Shown: positions 1 to 8,069, counted from the stretch's first letter. The stretch: 64,000 bases of DNA from Derxia lacustris (GCF_002105195.1 NZ_MUHU01000026.1:1-64000); one strand, 5' to 3'. A program made the numbers and translations. Notes: generated by a model not told the origin, from the letters alone.

Positions 1-209
1 CGGACGGGACTGGGGGCCGGGCGCGCCGACGGACGCGGTCGGCCTGCGGCCGACTGCCCTCGCTCCGGGGCCGGACGCCGGCCGGTCCGCCAACTCGCGA
101 CCCTTGCGGGTCGCTCAGACATGCGGACCTGAGCCGCTGCGCGGCTCGCCGACGTCCGGCCCCTGCGCTCGGCGCGGCCGACGGCGCGCCCGGCCCCCAG
201 TCCCGTCCG
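1..209. repeat. Long inverted repeat block A (hairpin-rich, gene-free)
   Basis: Positions 1-28 are the exact reverse complement of 182-209, so the block is bounded by a perfect 28-bp inverted repeat; the left arm may continue beyond the window edge. Inside are a second perfect 11-bp stem (67-77 with 153-163) and three perfect 7-bp hairpins: 38-44/48-54 with loop TGC, 97-103/108-114 with loop TTGC, and 131-137/141-147 with loop TGC. Short open frames across it look like G+C-driven noise, so I call no gene. The function is unknown: it could be a structured RNA or a palindromic mobile repeat. Confidence 0.75.
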
Positions 210-372
210 GCGCCTTGCACTGCGCTGTGGCACGAGGAGGTGGGTTAGGTCGGGCTGTCTTGCGCACGTCCTTGCCGGGTTGGGGATGCGACGTTTGGTG
301 GTGGTTTTGCGCCCTGCGCACGGAAGCTTCGAATACCGGCGCGCAGCGCCGGCATCGGCCGTTGAACAGATA
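210..372. other. Spacer between the two inverted repeat blocks
   Basis: No gene is recognised. The spacer is less G+C-rich in its middle and holds one perfect 7-bp hairpin with a GCA loop (about 336-352), like the GCA/TGC triloops in the flanking blocks. Open frames crossing it have no family resemblance. Confidence 0.5.
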
Positions 373-592
373 GCTGGCGCGGGCGCCCCGGCGGCGGGCG
401 GCTGTCGAGGGTGCCGAGCGACGAGGTAGACGCGGGTGAGCGCGCAGCGCTCAGGCAATCCTGTCTGAAGCCCGGCCTGTCGGGCTGAGTTGGATTGCCG
501 GCCCGCGGGCTACCGAAGGAGCGAAGGGCAGCCGCCGCGTCCAGCGGCGGCCACCCGCGTCAGCCGCCCGCCGCCGGGGCGCCCGCGCCAGC
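373..592. repeat. Long inverted repeat block B (multibranched, upstream of nikR)
   Basis: Positions 373-404 are the exact reverse complement of 561-592, a perfect 32-bp stem. Inside it lies a perfect 10-bp stem (429-438 with 552-561, sharing base 561 with the outer arm). That stem encloses four hairpins: 438-443/447-452 (loop GCA), 454-461/492-499 with an inner 469-474/481-486, the palindrome 501-510, and 531-538/544-551. The arms are unrelated to those of the block at 1-209, but size and layout are alike. It ends 44 nt before the nikR start codon, so it could lie in the nikR leader. No known riboswitch consensus was recognised in it. Confidence 0.8.
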
Positions 593-636
593 AAGCCGAC
601 AGCGCAAACTCGCCGTTCTCACGACAACGAGAAAAC

Positions 637-1161
637 ATGGACCGCCTGACCATCTCCCTCCCCGAAGACCTCGCCACCGCCTTCGACCGCCTGATCGCGC
701 GCCAGGGCTATGGCAACCGCTCCGAAGCCATGCGCGACCTGATCCGGCGCGCGGTCGAGGCCGACCGGCTTGCGCGCGCCGAGGCGCCGCAATGCGTGGC
801 GAGCGTGAGCTATGTCTACAACCACCATGAGCGCACCGCGTCCGACCGGCTGATGAACGTCCAGCACGAGCATCACGACCTCACCGTGGCCAGCCTGCAC
901 GCCCATCTCGACCATGAGCACTGCATCGAGACGCTGCTGCTCAAGGGGCCGACGGCGGCGGTGCGCGGCTGCGCCGAGCGCATCGTGGCCGAGCGCGGCG
1001 TGCGGCACGGAAACATTCACGTCGTGCCGCTGGTCGAAGCCGGCCATCCGCATGTGCATGCCCACGGCCACGATCACGACCATCCGCACGACCACCCGCA
1101 CCCCCATGACGACGAGGCCGATGGCGCCGCGCCGCATGTCCACCTTCGCCCCGGGAGCTGA
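637..1161 (+). CDS. nikR: Nickel-responsive regulator NikR with His-rich tail
   Basis: Ribbon-helix-helix repressor that senses Ni(II) and normally represses nickel uptake genes. The DNA-binding segment is residues 1-45 (begins MDRLTISLPED), followed by the ACT-like nickel domain to about 132. All four high-affinity ligands occur in family spacing: H77, H88, H90 and C96. The protein is 174 aa against about 135-150 for most NikR. The excess is a tail (about 137-170) with 13 histidines alternating with Asp/Pro, which could store or shuttle metal. ATG 637 was chosen because the RHH fold starts there; an in-frame TTG at 490 would add an Arg/Pro-rich stretch encoded by the inverted repeat. No nickel transporter gene is seen in the window. 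Confidence 0.93.
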   Translation: MDRLTISLPEDLATAFDRLIARQGYGNRSEAMRDLIRRAVEADRLARAEAPQCVASVSYVYNHHERTASDRLMNVQHEHHDLTVASLHAHLDHEHCIETLLLKGPTAAVRGCAERIVAERGVRHGNIHVVPLVEAGHPHVHAHGHDHDHPHDHPHPHDDEADGAAPHVHLRPGS

Positions 1162-1164
1162 GCC

Positions 1165-1437
1165 TTGACCGCCACCACGACCCTCGTCGTCGCCGAAATG
1201 CTGACTGTGCAATACATCTTTCGCGGCGCCGGCCGCACGCGCGAGGAAGCGCGGCTGGCGCTGCTGGCGGCCTGGAAGGTGCAGCGCGACGGCGTGCTCG
1301 CCCAGCAGCCGCAACTGGCGCCGACGCTGCCGCTGCCCGAGGACATGGAGCGGCATTTCCGCATCGTCTACAACGAGTACGAGGCCGGCGTCGGCTATCG
1401 CGACGGCACGGCGGTGAGCCGCATCGCCAGCGACTGA
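1165..1437 (+). CDS. Unrecognised small protein following nikR
   Basis: A 90-aa protein of unknown function, 3 nt after nikR on the same strand and so probably cotranscribed. The TTG start at 1165 has a GGGAG seven bases upstream; an in-frame ATG at 1198 would give 79 aa. The sequence is soluble-looking, with an alpha-helical REEARLALLAAWKVQRDGV stretch near residue 30 and an acidic centre, and no cysteines or membrane segment. It ends 7 nt before the convergent arsH stop. I do not recognise the family; the position suggests a role linked to NikR. Confidence 0.6.
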   Translation: MTATTTLVVAEMLTVQYIFRGAGRTREEARLALLAAWKVQRDGVLAQQPQLAPTLPLPEDMERHFRIVYNEYEAGVGYRDGTAVSRIASD

Positions 1438-1444
1438 GCCGGGC

Positions 1445-2239
1445 TTACAGCGCGCGCTGGTTGACGCGCTTCGACAGCTCCTCGGCGCTTTCCTTGCGCT
1501 CGCTGTAGCGGTCCACAAGCCAGTCGCCCAGGTGGCGCGTGAGCAGCGTGAACTTCACCAGCTCTTCCATCACGTCGACCACGCGGTCGTAGAGCGCCGA
1601 CGGCTTCATGCGGCCGGCCTCGTCGAATTCGAGGAAGGCCTTGGGCACCGACGACTGGTTGGGAATGGTCAGCATGCGCATCCAGCGGCCGAGCACACGC
1701 ATCTGATTCACGGCGTTGAACGACTGCGAGCCGCCCGACACCTGCATCACCGCCAGCGTCTTGCCCTGCGTCGGCCGGATCGCGCCGCTGTTGAGCGGCA
1801 GCCAGTCGATCTGCGCCTTGAGGATGGCGGTCATCGCGCCATGCCGCTCGGGCGAGCACCAGACCATGCCTTCGCTCCATTGCGCCAGCGCGCGCAGCTC
1901 GACCACCTTGGGATGGCTGTCGGGCTCGGCATCGGGCAGCGGCAGGCCGCGCGGATCGAAGATGCGCGTCTCGGCGCCGAGCGCCTGCAGCAGGCGCGCG
2001 GCTTCCTCGGTGAGCAGGCGGCTGAACGAGCGTTCGCGCAGCGAGCCGTAGAGCAGGGCGATGCGCGGCGCATGCGTGGGCGGCGCAACCGCCAGATCGG
2101 CCGGCGACGACCGGCGGAACAGCTCCGGCGCGACATTGGGCAGATCGGCCAGGTCGGGTACGACGCCGGGAGCCGGCGCGGGCGCCGGGCTGCCGCCCGG
2201 CAGCGCCAGCCCGGGGCGCATGTGCTCAGCGGGCGACAC
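1445..2239 (-). CDS. arsH: ArsH, NADPH-dependent organoarsenical oxidase
   Basis: Flavodoxin-fold NADPH:FMN reductase of the ArsH family, which oxidises trivalent methyl- and aryl-arsenicals to less toxic pentavalent forms in the cytosol. The FMN phosphate loop is visible as [12 protein letters not shown] (about 62-73), and the [18 protein letters not shown] segment is typical of ArsH. About 55 N-terminal residues are Pro/Ala-rich. The GTG start at 2239 is supported by GGAGGG five bases upstream and overlaps the end of arsC by 14 nt; an ATG at 2221 lacks a clear ribosome site. It is the last gene of the ars operon. Confidence 0.92.
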   Translation of the reverse strand: MSPAEHMRPGLALPGGSPAPAPAPGVVPDLADLPNVAPELFRRSSPADLAVAPPTHAPRIALLYGSLRERSFSRLLTEEAARLLQALGAETRIFDPRGLPLPDAEPDSHPKVVELRALAQWSEGMVWCSPERHGAMTAILKAQIDWLPLNSGAIRPTQGKTLAVMQVSGGSQSFNAVNQMRVLGRWMRMLTIPNQSSVPKAFLEFDEAGRMKPSALYDRVVDVMEELVKFTLLTRHLGDWLVDRYSERKESAEELSKRVNQRAL

Positions 2240-2648
2240 GGCGGCCCTCCGCGTCGATGACGACCTCGCCGTCTTCCTTGGTGAAGGCGCCTTGCTGCGG
2301 CGCCGGCAGCAGGTCGAGCACTTCTTCGGACGGCCGGCACAGCCGCGTGCCGAGCGGCGTGACGACGATGGGCCGGTTGATGAGGATGGGCGTGGCCAGC
2401 ATCGCGTCGACGAGGGCGTCGTCGGTCAGCTCGGGATTGTCGAGGCCCAGCTCGGTGAACACTGCTTCCTTGCTGCGCATGATGTCGCGCACCGGCTTGC
2501 CGGTGGCGGCGATCAGCTGCACCAGCGTCTCGCGTGCCGGCGGCGTCTTGAGGTATTCGATGACGGTCGGCTCGATGCCGGCATTGCGGATCAGCGCCAG
2601 CGTGTTGCGCGAGGTGCCGCACTTGGGGTTGTGATAGATCGTGACCAT
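2226..2648 (-). CDS. arsC: Arsenate reductase, glutaredoxin-dependent (ArsC/R773 type)
   Basis: Reduces arsenate to arsenite with glutathione and glutaredoxin. The N-terminus carries the family signature [11 protein letters not shown] with catalytic Cys10; length is 140 aa, as usual for the R773/Spx-like family. [10 protein letters not shown] and the C-terminal [16 protein letters not shown] segment also fit. It lies 37 nt after acr3 and overlaps arsH, so reductase, efflux and ArsH are made together. The operon also encodes an unrelated thioredoxin-type arsenate reductase at 3785-4279. Confidence 0.93.
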   Translation of the reverse strand: MVTIYHNPKCGTSRNTLALIRNAGIEPTVIEYLKTPPARETLVQLIAATGKPVRDIMRSKEAVFTELGLDNPELTDDALVDAMLATPILINRPIVVTPLGTRLCRPSEEVLDLLPAPQQGAFTKEDGEVVIDAEGRRVAR

Positions 2649-2685
2649 CGCGGTCTCCGTTTGAAGATGAATTGCGAATGCAGTT

Positions 2686-3747
2686 TCAGCAGCGCGTCTC
2701 GTACCAGCCGCGCGAGCGGTTGACGAGCCGCACCACCAGCAGCATCACCGGCACCTCGATCAGCACGCCGACCACGGTGGCCAGCGCCGCGCCCGAGCGA
2801 AAGCCGAACAGGCTGATCGCCGCCGCCACCGCCAGTTCGAAGAAATTGCTGGCGCCGATCAGCGCCGACGGGCAGGCCACGCTGTGCTTCTCGCCGGCCA
2901 GCCGGTTGAGCAGATAGGCCAGCCCCGAGTTGAAGAACACCTGGATCAGGATGGGCACGGCCAGCAGCGCAATCACCAGCGGCTGGGCCAGGATGGCCTC
3001 GCCCTGAAACGCGAACAGCAGCACCAGCGTGAGCAGCAGCGCCGCCATCGACGCCGGGCCGAGCCTTGCCATGGCAGCGTCGAAGGCCGCCGGCCCGCGC
3101 GCCAGCAGCGTCTTGCGCGCCGCCTGCGCCAGCAGCACCGGCACCACGATGTACAGCCCCACCGAGGTCAGCAGCGTGGCCCAAGGCACGGCGATGGACG
3201 ACAGCCCGAGCAGCAGCCCGACCAGCGGCGCGAACGCGAACACCATGATGAGATCGTTGAGCGCCACCTGCGAGAGCGTGAAATACGGGTCGCCGTCGGT
3301 GAGCCGGCTCCACACGAAGACCATCGCGGTGCAGGGCGCGGCGGCCAGCAGGATCAGCCCGGCCACATAGCTGTCGAGCTGGTCGGCCGGCAGCCAGCGG
3401 GCGAACAGCCCGTGGATGAACACCGCGCCGAGCAGCGCCATCGAGAACGGCTTGACGGCCCAGTTGACCAGCAGCGTCACGCCGATGCCGCGCCAGTGCC
3501 GGCGCACCTGACCGAGCGCGCCGAAGTCGATCTTCATCAGCATCGGGATGACCATCACCCAGATCAGCACGCCGACCGGCAGGTTGACGCGCGCCACCTC
3601 CATCGCGCCGAGCGCCTGGAACGGCGCGGGCGCGAGCTGGCCGAGCGCAACGCCGGCGACGATGGCGAGCGCCACCCACAGCGTGAGCCAGCGCTCGAAC
3701 AGGTTCATCGGCGCGGGCGCGGCCTGGGGTGGGGCAATGGCATTCAT
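2686..3747 (-). CDS. acr3: Arsenite efflux permease Acr3
   Basis: Inner-membrane As(III)/H+ antiporter of the ACR3 (BART superfamily) type, 353 aa with about ten membrane helices. The two residues known to be essential in ACR3 are in place: Cys139 in the helix LILLAAAPCTAMVF, and Glu304 in GASNFFELAVAAAI. It exports the arsenite made by the two ArsC enzymes. It sits mid-operon, 37 nt downstream of the thioredoxin-type arsC and 37 nt upstream of the glutaredoxin-type arsC. Confidence 0.95.
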   Translation of the reverse strand: MNAIAPPQAAPAPMNLFERWLTLWVALAIVAGVALGQLAPAPFQALGAMEVARVNLPVGVLIWVMVIPMLMKIDFGALGQVRRHWRGIGVTLLVNWAVKPFSMALLGAVFIHGLFARWLPADQLDSYVAGLILLAAAPCTAMVFVWSRLTDGDPYFTLSQVALNDLIMVFAFAPLVGLLLGLSSIAVPWATLLTSVGLYIVVPVLLAQAARKTLLARGPAAFDAAMARLGPASMAALLLTLVLLFAFQGEAILAQPLVIALLAVPILIQVFFNSGLAYLLNRLAGEKHSVACPSALIGASNFFELAVAAAISLFGFRSGAALATVVGVLIEVPVMLLVVRLVNRSRGWYETRC

Positions 3748-3784
3748 GGGCGGTCCGGTGTTCTTCTGGTCGGAGGAGGGTGTG

Positions 3785-4279
3785 TCAGCTGCGCGCGATG
3801 CGCAGCAGTTCGGCGCGCAGCGCGCTGTCGTCGAGTCGGTCCAGCGGCAGTTGCAGCAGCTGGAGCATCCGGTAGCCGATGGCCTGGCGCGTCAGCTCGA
3901 ACGCGCGCCGCTTGCCGGCGTCGCCGCCGTCGGCATTCGACGGATCGGGATAGCCCCAGTGAACCTGCACCGGGCTGCCGGGCCAGAACGGGCAGGTCTC
4001 GCTGGCGGCGTTGTCGCAGACGGTGATGACGATGCGCATGACCGGCGCATCGGGCGCAGTGAAGGCGTCCCAGCTCTTGCTGGCGGCGCCGCTCACATCG
4101 ACGCCGGCATTGCCGAGCGCTTCGAGCGCGAACGGGTTCACGCGACCGCTCGGCGCGCTGCCGGCGCTATGGGCGCGCACGTCGTGCCCGCCCGCCTGCG
4201 CGAGGTGATTGAGCATGCCTTCGGCGAGCACGCTGCGCGCCGAGTTGTGGGTGCAGAGGATGAGGACGTGGGTCGTCAT
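3785..4279 (-). CDS. arsC: Arsenate reductase, LMW-phosphatase/thioredoxin type
   Basis: Member of the low-molecular-weight tyrosine phosphatase fold family that reduces arsenate through a cysteine relay. The P-loop is CTHNSARS (Cys9 to Arg15), with His replacing the more common Gly. SAGS follows in the normal place, and the later Cys pair region ([16 protein letters not shown]) has the redox cysteines. Length is 164 aa. The ATG overlaps the stop of a truncated paralog by 4 nt (ATGA), suggesting coupled translation. It is mechanistically distinct from the ArsC at 2226-2648. Confidence 0.92.
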   Translation of the reverse strand: MTTHVLILCTHNSARSVLAEGMLNHLAQAGGHDVRAHSAGSAPSGRVNPFALEALGNAGVDVSGAASKSWDAFTAPDAPVMRIVITVCDNAASETCPFWPGSPVQVHWGYPDPSNADGGDAGKRRAFELTRQAIGYRMLQLLQLPLDRLDDSALRAELLRIARS

Positions 4280-4446
4280 TGCCGGCCGATCTCGCGTACC
4301 TGCTGCTGGATCGCCAGCGGATGGCTGCCGGCCGACCAGGCCTGGAAGCGGCCGGCCCCCATGTGATTGAGCATGCCCTCGGCCAGGATCGAGCGCGCCG
4401 AATTGCCGGTGCAGATGAACAGCACGTTGTGAACGCTGGTGGTCAT
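4276..4446 (-). pseudogene. Truncated LMW-type arsC paralog (56 aa)
   Basis: An ATG at 4446 opens a 56-aa frame that begins exactly like a thioredoxin-type arsenate reductase: phosphatase loop CTGNSARS, then ILAEGMLNH and SAGSHP. It stops soon after at VREIGRQ, missing the last two thirds, including the resolving cysteines and the general-acid Asp. It is clearly diverged from the intact neighbour, so it is an old duplicate rather than a sequencing artefact. The stop overlaps the ATG of the full-length arsC, so it may survive as a translational leader. A functional mini-protein cannot be excluded. Confidence 0.75.
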
Positions 4447-4454
4447 GACCGCCC

Positions 4455-4922
4455 TCAGCAGCAGGAAGACGCGGCTTGCACCGGAATGCCGACCGGCTTG
4501 CCCGCCGGCGCCTTGGGTGCGCAGCACACGCTGGCCGGCGCGGCGTCTTCGCGGAAGACGGGAATGCTGTCCAGCGTATGGAAATGCTCCCAGGCGATGC
4601 CTTGCGGATCGGTGATCCAGTGCTTCTCGCTGCGGGCGTAGCAGCAGGTGGTCAGGCCGTCGTCGGCCAGCGGCAGATCGGCGGCCTCGGCGCGCGACTT
4701 GAGTTCGGCCAGGTCGTCGGCGTTGTCGGTCTGGATGCCGAAATGGTCGAGCCCGCTGCCCGCGCCGCGGGTGGAGATGGCGAAGTTGACTGGCGGATCG
4801 GTCAGCATCCACTTGGCGTAGTCGCCTTCGATGCGGGCCGGCTCGGCGGCGAACAGCCGCGTGTAGAAGCCGATGCTGCGGTCGAGGTCCTCGACCTTGA
4901 GGTGAACGTGAAAGCGCTTCAT
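4455..4922 (-). CDS. arsI: ArsI/CadI-type vicinal oxygen chelate protein
   Basis: Glyoxalase/VOC-fold protein resembling the C-As lyase ArsI and cadmium-induced CadI. Expected metal ligands are H5, H60 and E112, and the As(III)-binding vicinal cysteine pair is C93-C94 in [18 protein letters not shown]. The roughly 155-aa chain ends in an extra Cys-rich tail (SVCCAPK... and a terminal SSCC). The ATG at 4922 is preceded by AAGGAGCTGACC. It is 26 nt after arsR. ArsI would cleave carbon from trivalent methylarsenicals, complementing ArsH. A broader metal-binding CadI role is the alternative. Confidence 0.85.
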   Translation of the reverse strand: MKRFHVHLKVEDLDRSIGFYTRLFAAEPARIEGDYAKWMLTDPPVNFAISTRGAGSGLDHFGIQTDNADDLAELKSRAEAADLPLADDGLTTCCYARSEKHWITDPQGIAWEHFHTLDSIPVFREDAAPASVCCAPKAPAGKPVGIPVQAASSCC

Positions 4923-4948
4923 GGTCAGCTCCTTGGGGCTGGTGGAAA

Positions 4949-5272
4949 TCAGCAATCGCAGGCGGGCGGGGTGGTGGTTTCGCAAGGCTGGCCGGCACAG
5001 CAATGCGCGGTGAGATAGCCGAGCAGGTCGTTCATGCGCGCATAGGCGGCGCGGTAGATGAGAAAGCGGCCGTCGCGCTCCTGCGAGACCAGCCCGGCGT
5101 TCATCAGCTCCTTGAGATGAAAGGAGAGGGTGGCGGCGGCCACCTCCAGCTGCTCGCCGAGCACGCCGGGCGTGAGCCCTTCGGGCCCGGCCACGATCAG
5201 CGCGCGAAACACCCGCAGTCGCACCGGCTGGGCCAGTGCCGCGAGGGCCTTGATGACGTCTTGTTCTTCCAT
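4949..5272 (-). CDS. arsR: ArsR arsenic-responsive repressor
   Basis: Winged-helix SmtB/ArsR repressor of 107 aa heading the ars operon. The recognition helix region [18 protein letters not shown] is clear. The As-binding thiols are at the C-terminus (C91, C92, C97, plus C105 and C107), resembling the C-terminal Cys site described in Acidithiobacillus ArsR rather than the helix-4 site of R773. ATG 5272 was chosen; a TTG at 5317 would start within the terminator hairpin. There is no ribosome-binding site and the promoter places the transcript start at the ATG, so the message is probably leaderless. Confidence 0.92.
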   Translation of the reverse strand: MEEQDVIKALAALAQPVRLRVFRALIVAGPEGLTPGVLGEQLEVAAATLSFHLKELMNAGLVSQERDGRFLIYRAAYARMNDLLGYLTAHCCAGQPCETTTPPACDC

Positions 5273-5274
5273 GA

Positions 5275-5290
5275 TTCGATAATCATCGAA
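5275..5290. promoter_or_regulatory. Palindromic ArsR operator
   Basis: A perfect inverted repeat, TTCGAT-N4-ATCGAA, covers the predicted -10 box and ends two bases before the arsR start codon. It is the obvious site for autorepression by the ArsR dimer, released by As(III). Confidence 0.65.
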
Positions 5291-5307
5291 ATGAAGCGCA
5301 AAAACAA
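5279..5307 (-). promoter_or_regulatory. arsR promoter, sigma70-like, leaderless
   Basis: On the minus strand, TTGTTT (5307-5302) is followed after 17 nt by GATTAT (5284-5279). A start 7 nt further on would fall on the A of the arsR ATG (5272). The -35 overlaps the T-run of the upstream terminator. Both boxes are imperfect matches (3/6 and 4/6), so this is a prediction. Confidence 0.5.
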
Positions 5308-5325
5308 GCCCGCGCAAGGCGGGCT
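5300..5325 (-). terminator. Rho-independent terminator after the chemoreceptor gene
   Basis: Perfect 7-bp stem (5307-5313 with 5319-5325, loop of five) followed on the minus strand by TTGTTTTT. It lies 22 nt beyond the chemoreceptor stop and insulates the ars operon from it. Confidence 0.85.
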
Positions 5326-5346
5326 CGTTGGCCGGAGCGGCTGCGA

Positions 5347-6903
5347 TCAGTTGTGGCTGAGCCGGAACACCGCCACCGCGCTGACCAGTTGCGCGGCCTG
5401 CTGCTTGAGGCTTTCGGCGGCGGCCGAGCTTTGCTCGACCAGCGCGGCGTTCTGCTGCGTGCTCTGGTCCATCTGGCGCACCGCTTCGCCCACCTGCTCG
5501 ACGCCGGCGCTCTGCTCGGCGCTGGCCGAGCTGATGTCGCCCATGATGTCGGTCACGCGCTTGATGGCGGTGACGATCTCGCTCATGGTCGCGCCGGCGC
5601 GATCCACCAGGGCCGAGCCCTGTTCCACGCGCTCGACGCTGGTGGTGATGAGGCCCTTGATCTCCTTGGCGGCATCGGCACTGCGTTGCGCGAGGTTGCG
5701 CACTTCGCTCGCCACCACCGCAAAGCCGCGGCCCTGTTCGCCGGCGCGCGCCGCTTCGACCGCGGCATTCAGCGCCAGGATGTTGGTCTGGAAGGCGATG
5801 CCGTCGATCACCGTGATGATGTCGGCGATCTTCTTCGAGCTGTCGTTGATGCCCTTCATCGTCTCGACCACTTCGGCCACCACGCCGCCGCCCTTTTCGG
5901 CCACTTCGGTGGCGCCCATGGCCAGCTGATTGGCTTGCCGCGCGTTGTCGGCGTTCTGCTTGACGGTCGTGCCCAGCTCTTCCATCGAGGCGGCGGTTTC
6001 TTCGAGCGCGCCGGCCTGGCTTTCGGTGCGGCGCGACAGGTCGCTGTTGCCCTGGGCAATCTCGAGGCTGGCGGTCGCCACGCTTTCGGCATTGCGGCGC
6101 ACGCTGCCCACCACGTCGGTCAGCGAGCCTTGCATTTCGCTCAGCGTGGCCAGCAGCGGCGAGAACTCGTCGCGCACTTCATCGACCACCTGCACCGTGA
6201 AGTTGCCGTCGCGCACCCGCTCGGCCACCGCCTGCGAATCGGCGACCCGGCGGCGCAGCACGCCGGCCAGGTACCAGGAGAAGGCCATCAGGCCGACGGT
6301 GATCGCGGCGACCAGCGCGGTCAGCTGCATGCGGATCTGCGTGGCCGACTTCTCGATGTCGTTGACCTCGGTCGTCAGCAGCTCGCTCTGGCCCTTGCGC
6401 GCCGTGGCCAGCCAGTCCTGCATGCGCGCGAACGCCGGGATGGTCTTGCTGGCCAGCATCTCGAAGGCCTCGTTGCGGCGGTCGGCCTCGACCAGTCGCA
6501 TGTTTTCCTCGGCCACCGGCCAGGTCACCGACTGGAGCTGGAGCCAGAGCTGGCGGAACGATTCCTTCTCCTGGGCCGTCGGCAGGTCGGCGAGGAAGTC
6601 GTCATCGTTCTTTGAAATCTGCTTCCGCTTGGCGGAAATGTCGGCCGAGGCGGCGGCCACGTCCTGCGGCGTCTTCACCAGCATGGCCTGGCGGATCTGG
6701 AGCAGCACCTGGGTGACGCACAGTTCGGTGCTGGCGATGCGTTCGAGTTGCAGCACGCGCACGGCGGCGGTGCGCTGAGCCAGCTCGCCGACGCGGCTGA
6801 GCTGGGCCCAGGAGGCGAAGGCTAGGCCGGTCAGCGCTGCAATCAGCGCAAACGAGACGAGATAGAGCCGCTTGGCGATGCTCAGGCTGGCGAGAAGATT
6901 CAT
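5347..6903 (-). CDS. Methyl-accepting chemotaxis protein
   Basis: Transmembrane chemoreceptor of 518 aa. Helix 1 (about 10-32), then a mostly helical periplasmic sensor of the four-helix-bundle (4HB_MCP) type to about 190, helix 2 (about 193-212, [19 protein letters not shown]), a HAMP-like linker, and a cytoplasmic signalling hairpin. The conserved tip is [20 protein letters not shown], which contacts CheA/CheW. No C-terminal pentapeptide tether for CheR is present. The ATG at 6903 was chosen because it precedes the first membrane helix; the open frame continues upstream only through hairpin-rich noncoding DNA. The ligand is unknown. Confidence 0.93.
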   Translation of the reverse strand: MNLLASLSIAKRLYLVSFALIAALTGLAFASWAQLSRVGELAQRTAAVRVLQLERIASTELCVTQVLLQIRQAMLVKTPQDVAAASADISAKRKQISKNDDDFLADLPTAQEKESFRQLWLQLQSVTWPVAEENMRLVEADRRNEAFEMLASKTIPAFARMQDWLATARKGQSELLTTEVNDIEKSATQIRMQLTALVAAITVGLMAFSWYLAGVLRRRVADSQAVAERVRDGNFTVQVVDEVRDEFSPLLATLSEMQGSLTDVVGSVRRNAESVATASLEIAQGNSDLSRRTESQAGALEETAASMEELGTTVKQNADNARQANQLAMGATEVAEKGGGVVAEVVETMKGINDSSKKIADIITVIDGIAFQTNILALNAAVEAARAGEQGRGFAVVASEVRNLAQRSADAAKEIKGLITTSVERVEQGSALVDRAGATMSEIVTAIKRVTDIMGDISSASAEQSAGVEQVGEAVRQMDQSTQQNAALVEQSSAAAESLKQQAAQLVSAVAVFRLSHN

Positions 6904-7112
6904 GGTGGTTGAGGGCCCGGGTTTGGCTTGGCGGAGCCGACCGTGGCGGTCGGCGCGGGTTTCTGGCGCCTGTCGCTCGCACTGGCGCGAGCGACGTTGG
7001 CTTGCAGTCAACCCTGAGCCCTCGGGCAGCCCGCCATAGGGCCGGTAACCGAGTGTTTTGCCAAGCTTCTTTTGGGGTTCGGGCGGGGTTGCGCCCGCCC
7101 GGCGCCGGGGCT
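6904..7112. other. Hairpin-rich spacer between cbbY and the chemoreceptor
   Basis: 209 nt without a gene. It contains perfect hairpins at 6936-6942/6948-6954 (7 bp) and 6972-6980/6987-6995 (9 bp), and a GGGCGGG/CCCGCCC hairpin just beyond the cbbY stop on the minus strand, with no T-run. It could terminate or process the long cbb transcript. It was compared with c-di-GMP riboswitch features because a chemoreceptor follows, but the conserved segments are not there. Confidence 0.5.
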
Positions 7113-7862
7113 TCAGGCCGCGATCGCCTGTTCCACCGCGCGCAGCTCGGCCAGCCCGGCCACCACCAGGCAATCGGCCGCGTCGTCATTCGGGCCGCAG
7201 CCGGCCAGTCGCGCGGTCACGCCGTCGACGCGCTGCGGGAAGTAGGCGCTCGGCGTGTGCAGCACGCGCAGTCCGGCGGCCAGCGCGGCGCGCACGCCGG
7301 CTTCGCTGTCCTCCACCGCCATCACTTCGTCGGCGTCGAGACCGAGGCGCGCGAGCGCTTCGAGATAGACCGCCGGATTCGGCTTCTTGGCGGCGACCTC
7401 GTCGGCGGTGACGATGGGCGAGAACGCATCGCGCGCCTTCGGCATCAGCTGCTCCAGCAGCGTGGTGACGTTGGAGCGCGTGGTGGTGGTGGCGATGGCC
7501 ACGCGCAGGCCGGCGCGGCGCGCGGCGCGCAGCAGCTCGGCCACCGGCGGGCGCAGCTTGATCTGGCCGCCCGCCACCAGCCCGGCGTAATGCGCGGTCT
7601 TGGTGCCGTGGATGTCGGCGATCAGCCGGTCGATCGAGCGGATCTCGCCGAACTCGCACTCGATCGGCGGCGCGTAGTGCTCGATGTAATGCCGGATGCG
7701 CTCGCGCCCGCCGGGCACGCGCAGCAGCTCGCCGTAAAGCTGCTCGTCCCATTCCCAGTCCAGGCCCACGTCGCGGAAGGCCGCGTTGAAGGCCACGCGA
7801 TGTCCGTCGCGTTCGGTCTCGGCGAGGGTGCCGTCCACATCGAAGATCAGAGCCTTGAGCAT
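7113..7862 (-). CDS. cbbY: CbbY, HAD-family sugar bisphosphatase
   Basis: Haloacid dehalogenase-fold phosphatase of 249 aa. CbbY of red-type RuBisCO organisms dephosphorylates xylulose-1,5-bisphosphate, a misfire product that inhibits RuBisCO. Motif I is [11 protein letters not shown] (nucleophile D9, acid/base D11), motif [10 protein letters not shown], motif [15 protein letters not shown] and motif [10 protein letters not shown]. An AGGAAA precedes the ATG at 7862. It is the distal gene of the cbb operon, 251 nt downstream of cbbA with a stem-loop between. Confidence 0.9.
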   Translation of the reverse strand: MLKALIFDVDGTLAETERDGHRVAFNAAFRDVGLDWEWDEQLYGELLRVPGGRERIRHYIEHYAPPIECEFGEIRSIDRLIADIHGTKTAHYAGLVAGGQIKLRPPVAELLRAARRAGLRVAIATTTTRSNVTTLLEQLMPKARDAFSPIVTADEVAAKKPNPAVYLEALARLGLDADEVMAVEDSEAGVRAALAAGLRVLHTPSAYFPQRVDGVTARLAGCGPNDDAADCLVVAGLAELRAVEQAIAA

Positions 7863-8069
7863 GGGATTTTCCTGATGAGGTCGAGCCGCGCAGGCCCGGG
7901 TGGGGCGCGGGCGGCGGGGCGGGGATTGGCTTGGCCGCGCGTCGCGCAAGGCGGCATCGAAACGGTGCGCCGGCGGCGCGGCCGGGGCGCTATCGCACGC
8001 GCCGTGCCAGCGTCGCCAACAAAAGAGGCAGACGGCGCGCCGCTTCTGCCGGGCGGCGCGCCGCACGCT

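Noticed and set aside
104..373. Small open frames within the first inverted repeat block
   Set aside because: Arg/Pro/Ala-rich translations that pass through perfect hairpins; no ribosome site and no family resemblance.
373..592. Cobalamin riboswitch upstream of nikR
   Set aside because: No B12-box or other conserved cobalamin segments; the 32-bp perfect outer helix is atypical. No other class was recognised either.
6904..7112. A c-di-GMP or glycine riboswitch ahead of the chemoreceptor
   Set aside because: The region is rich in hairpins and has a GGTTACCG stretch, but the conserved core segments of those riboswitches are missing.
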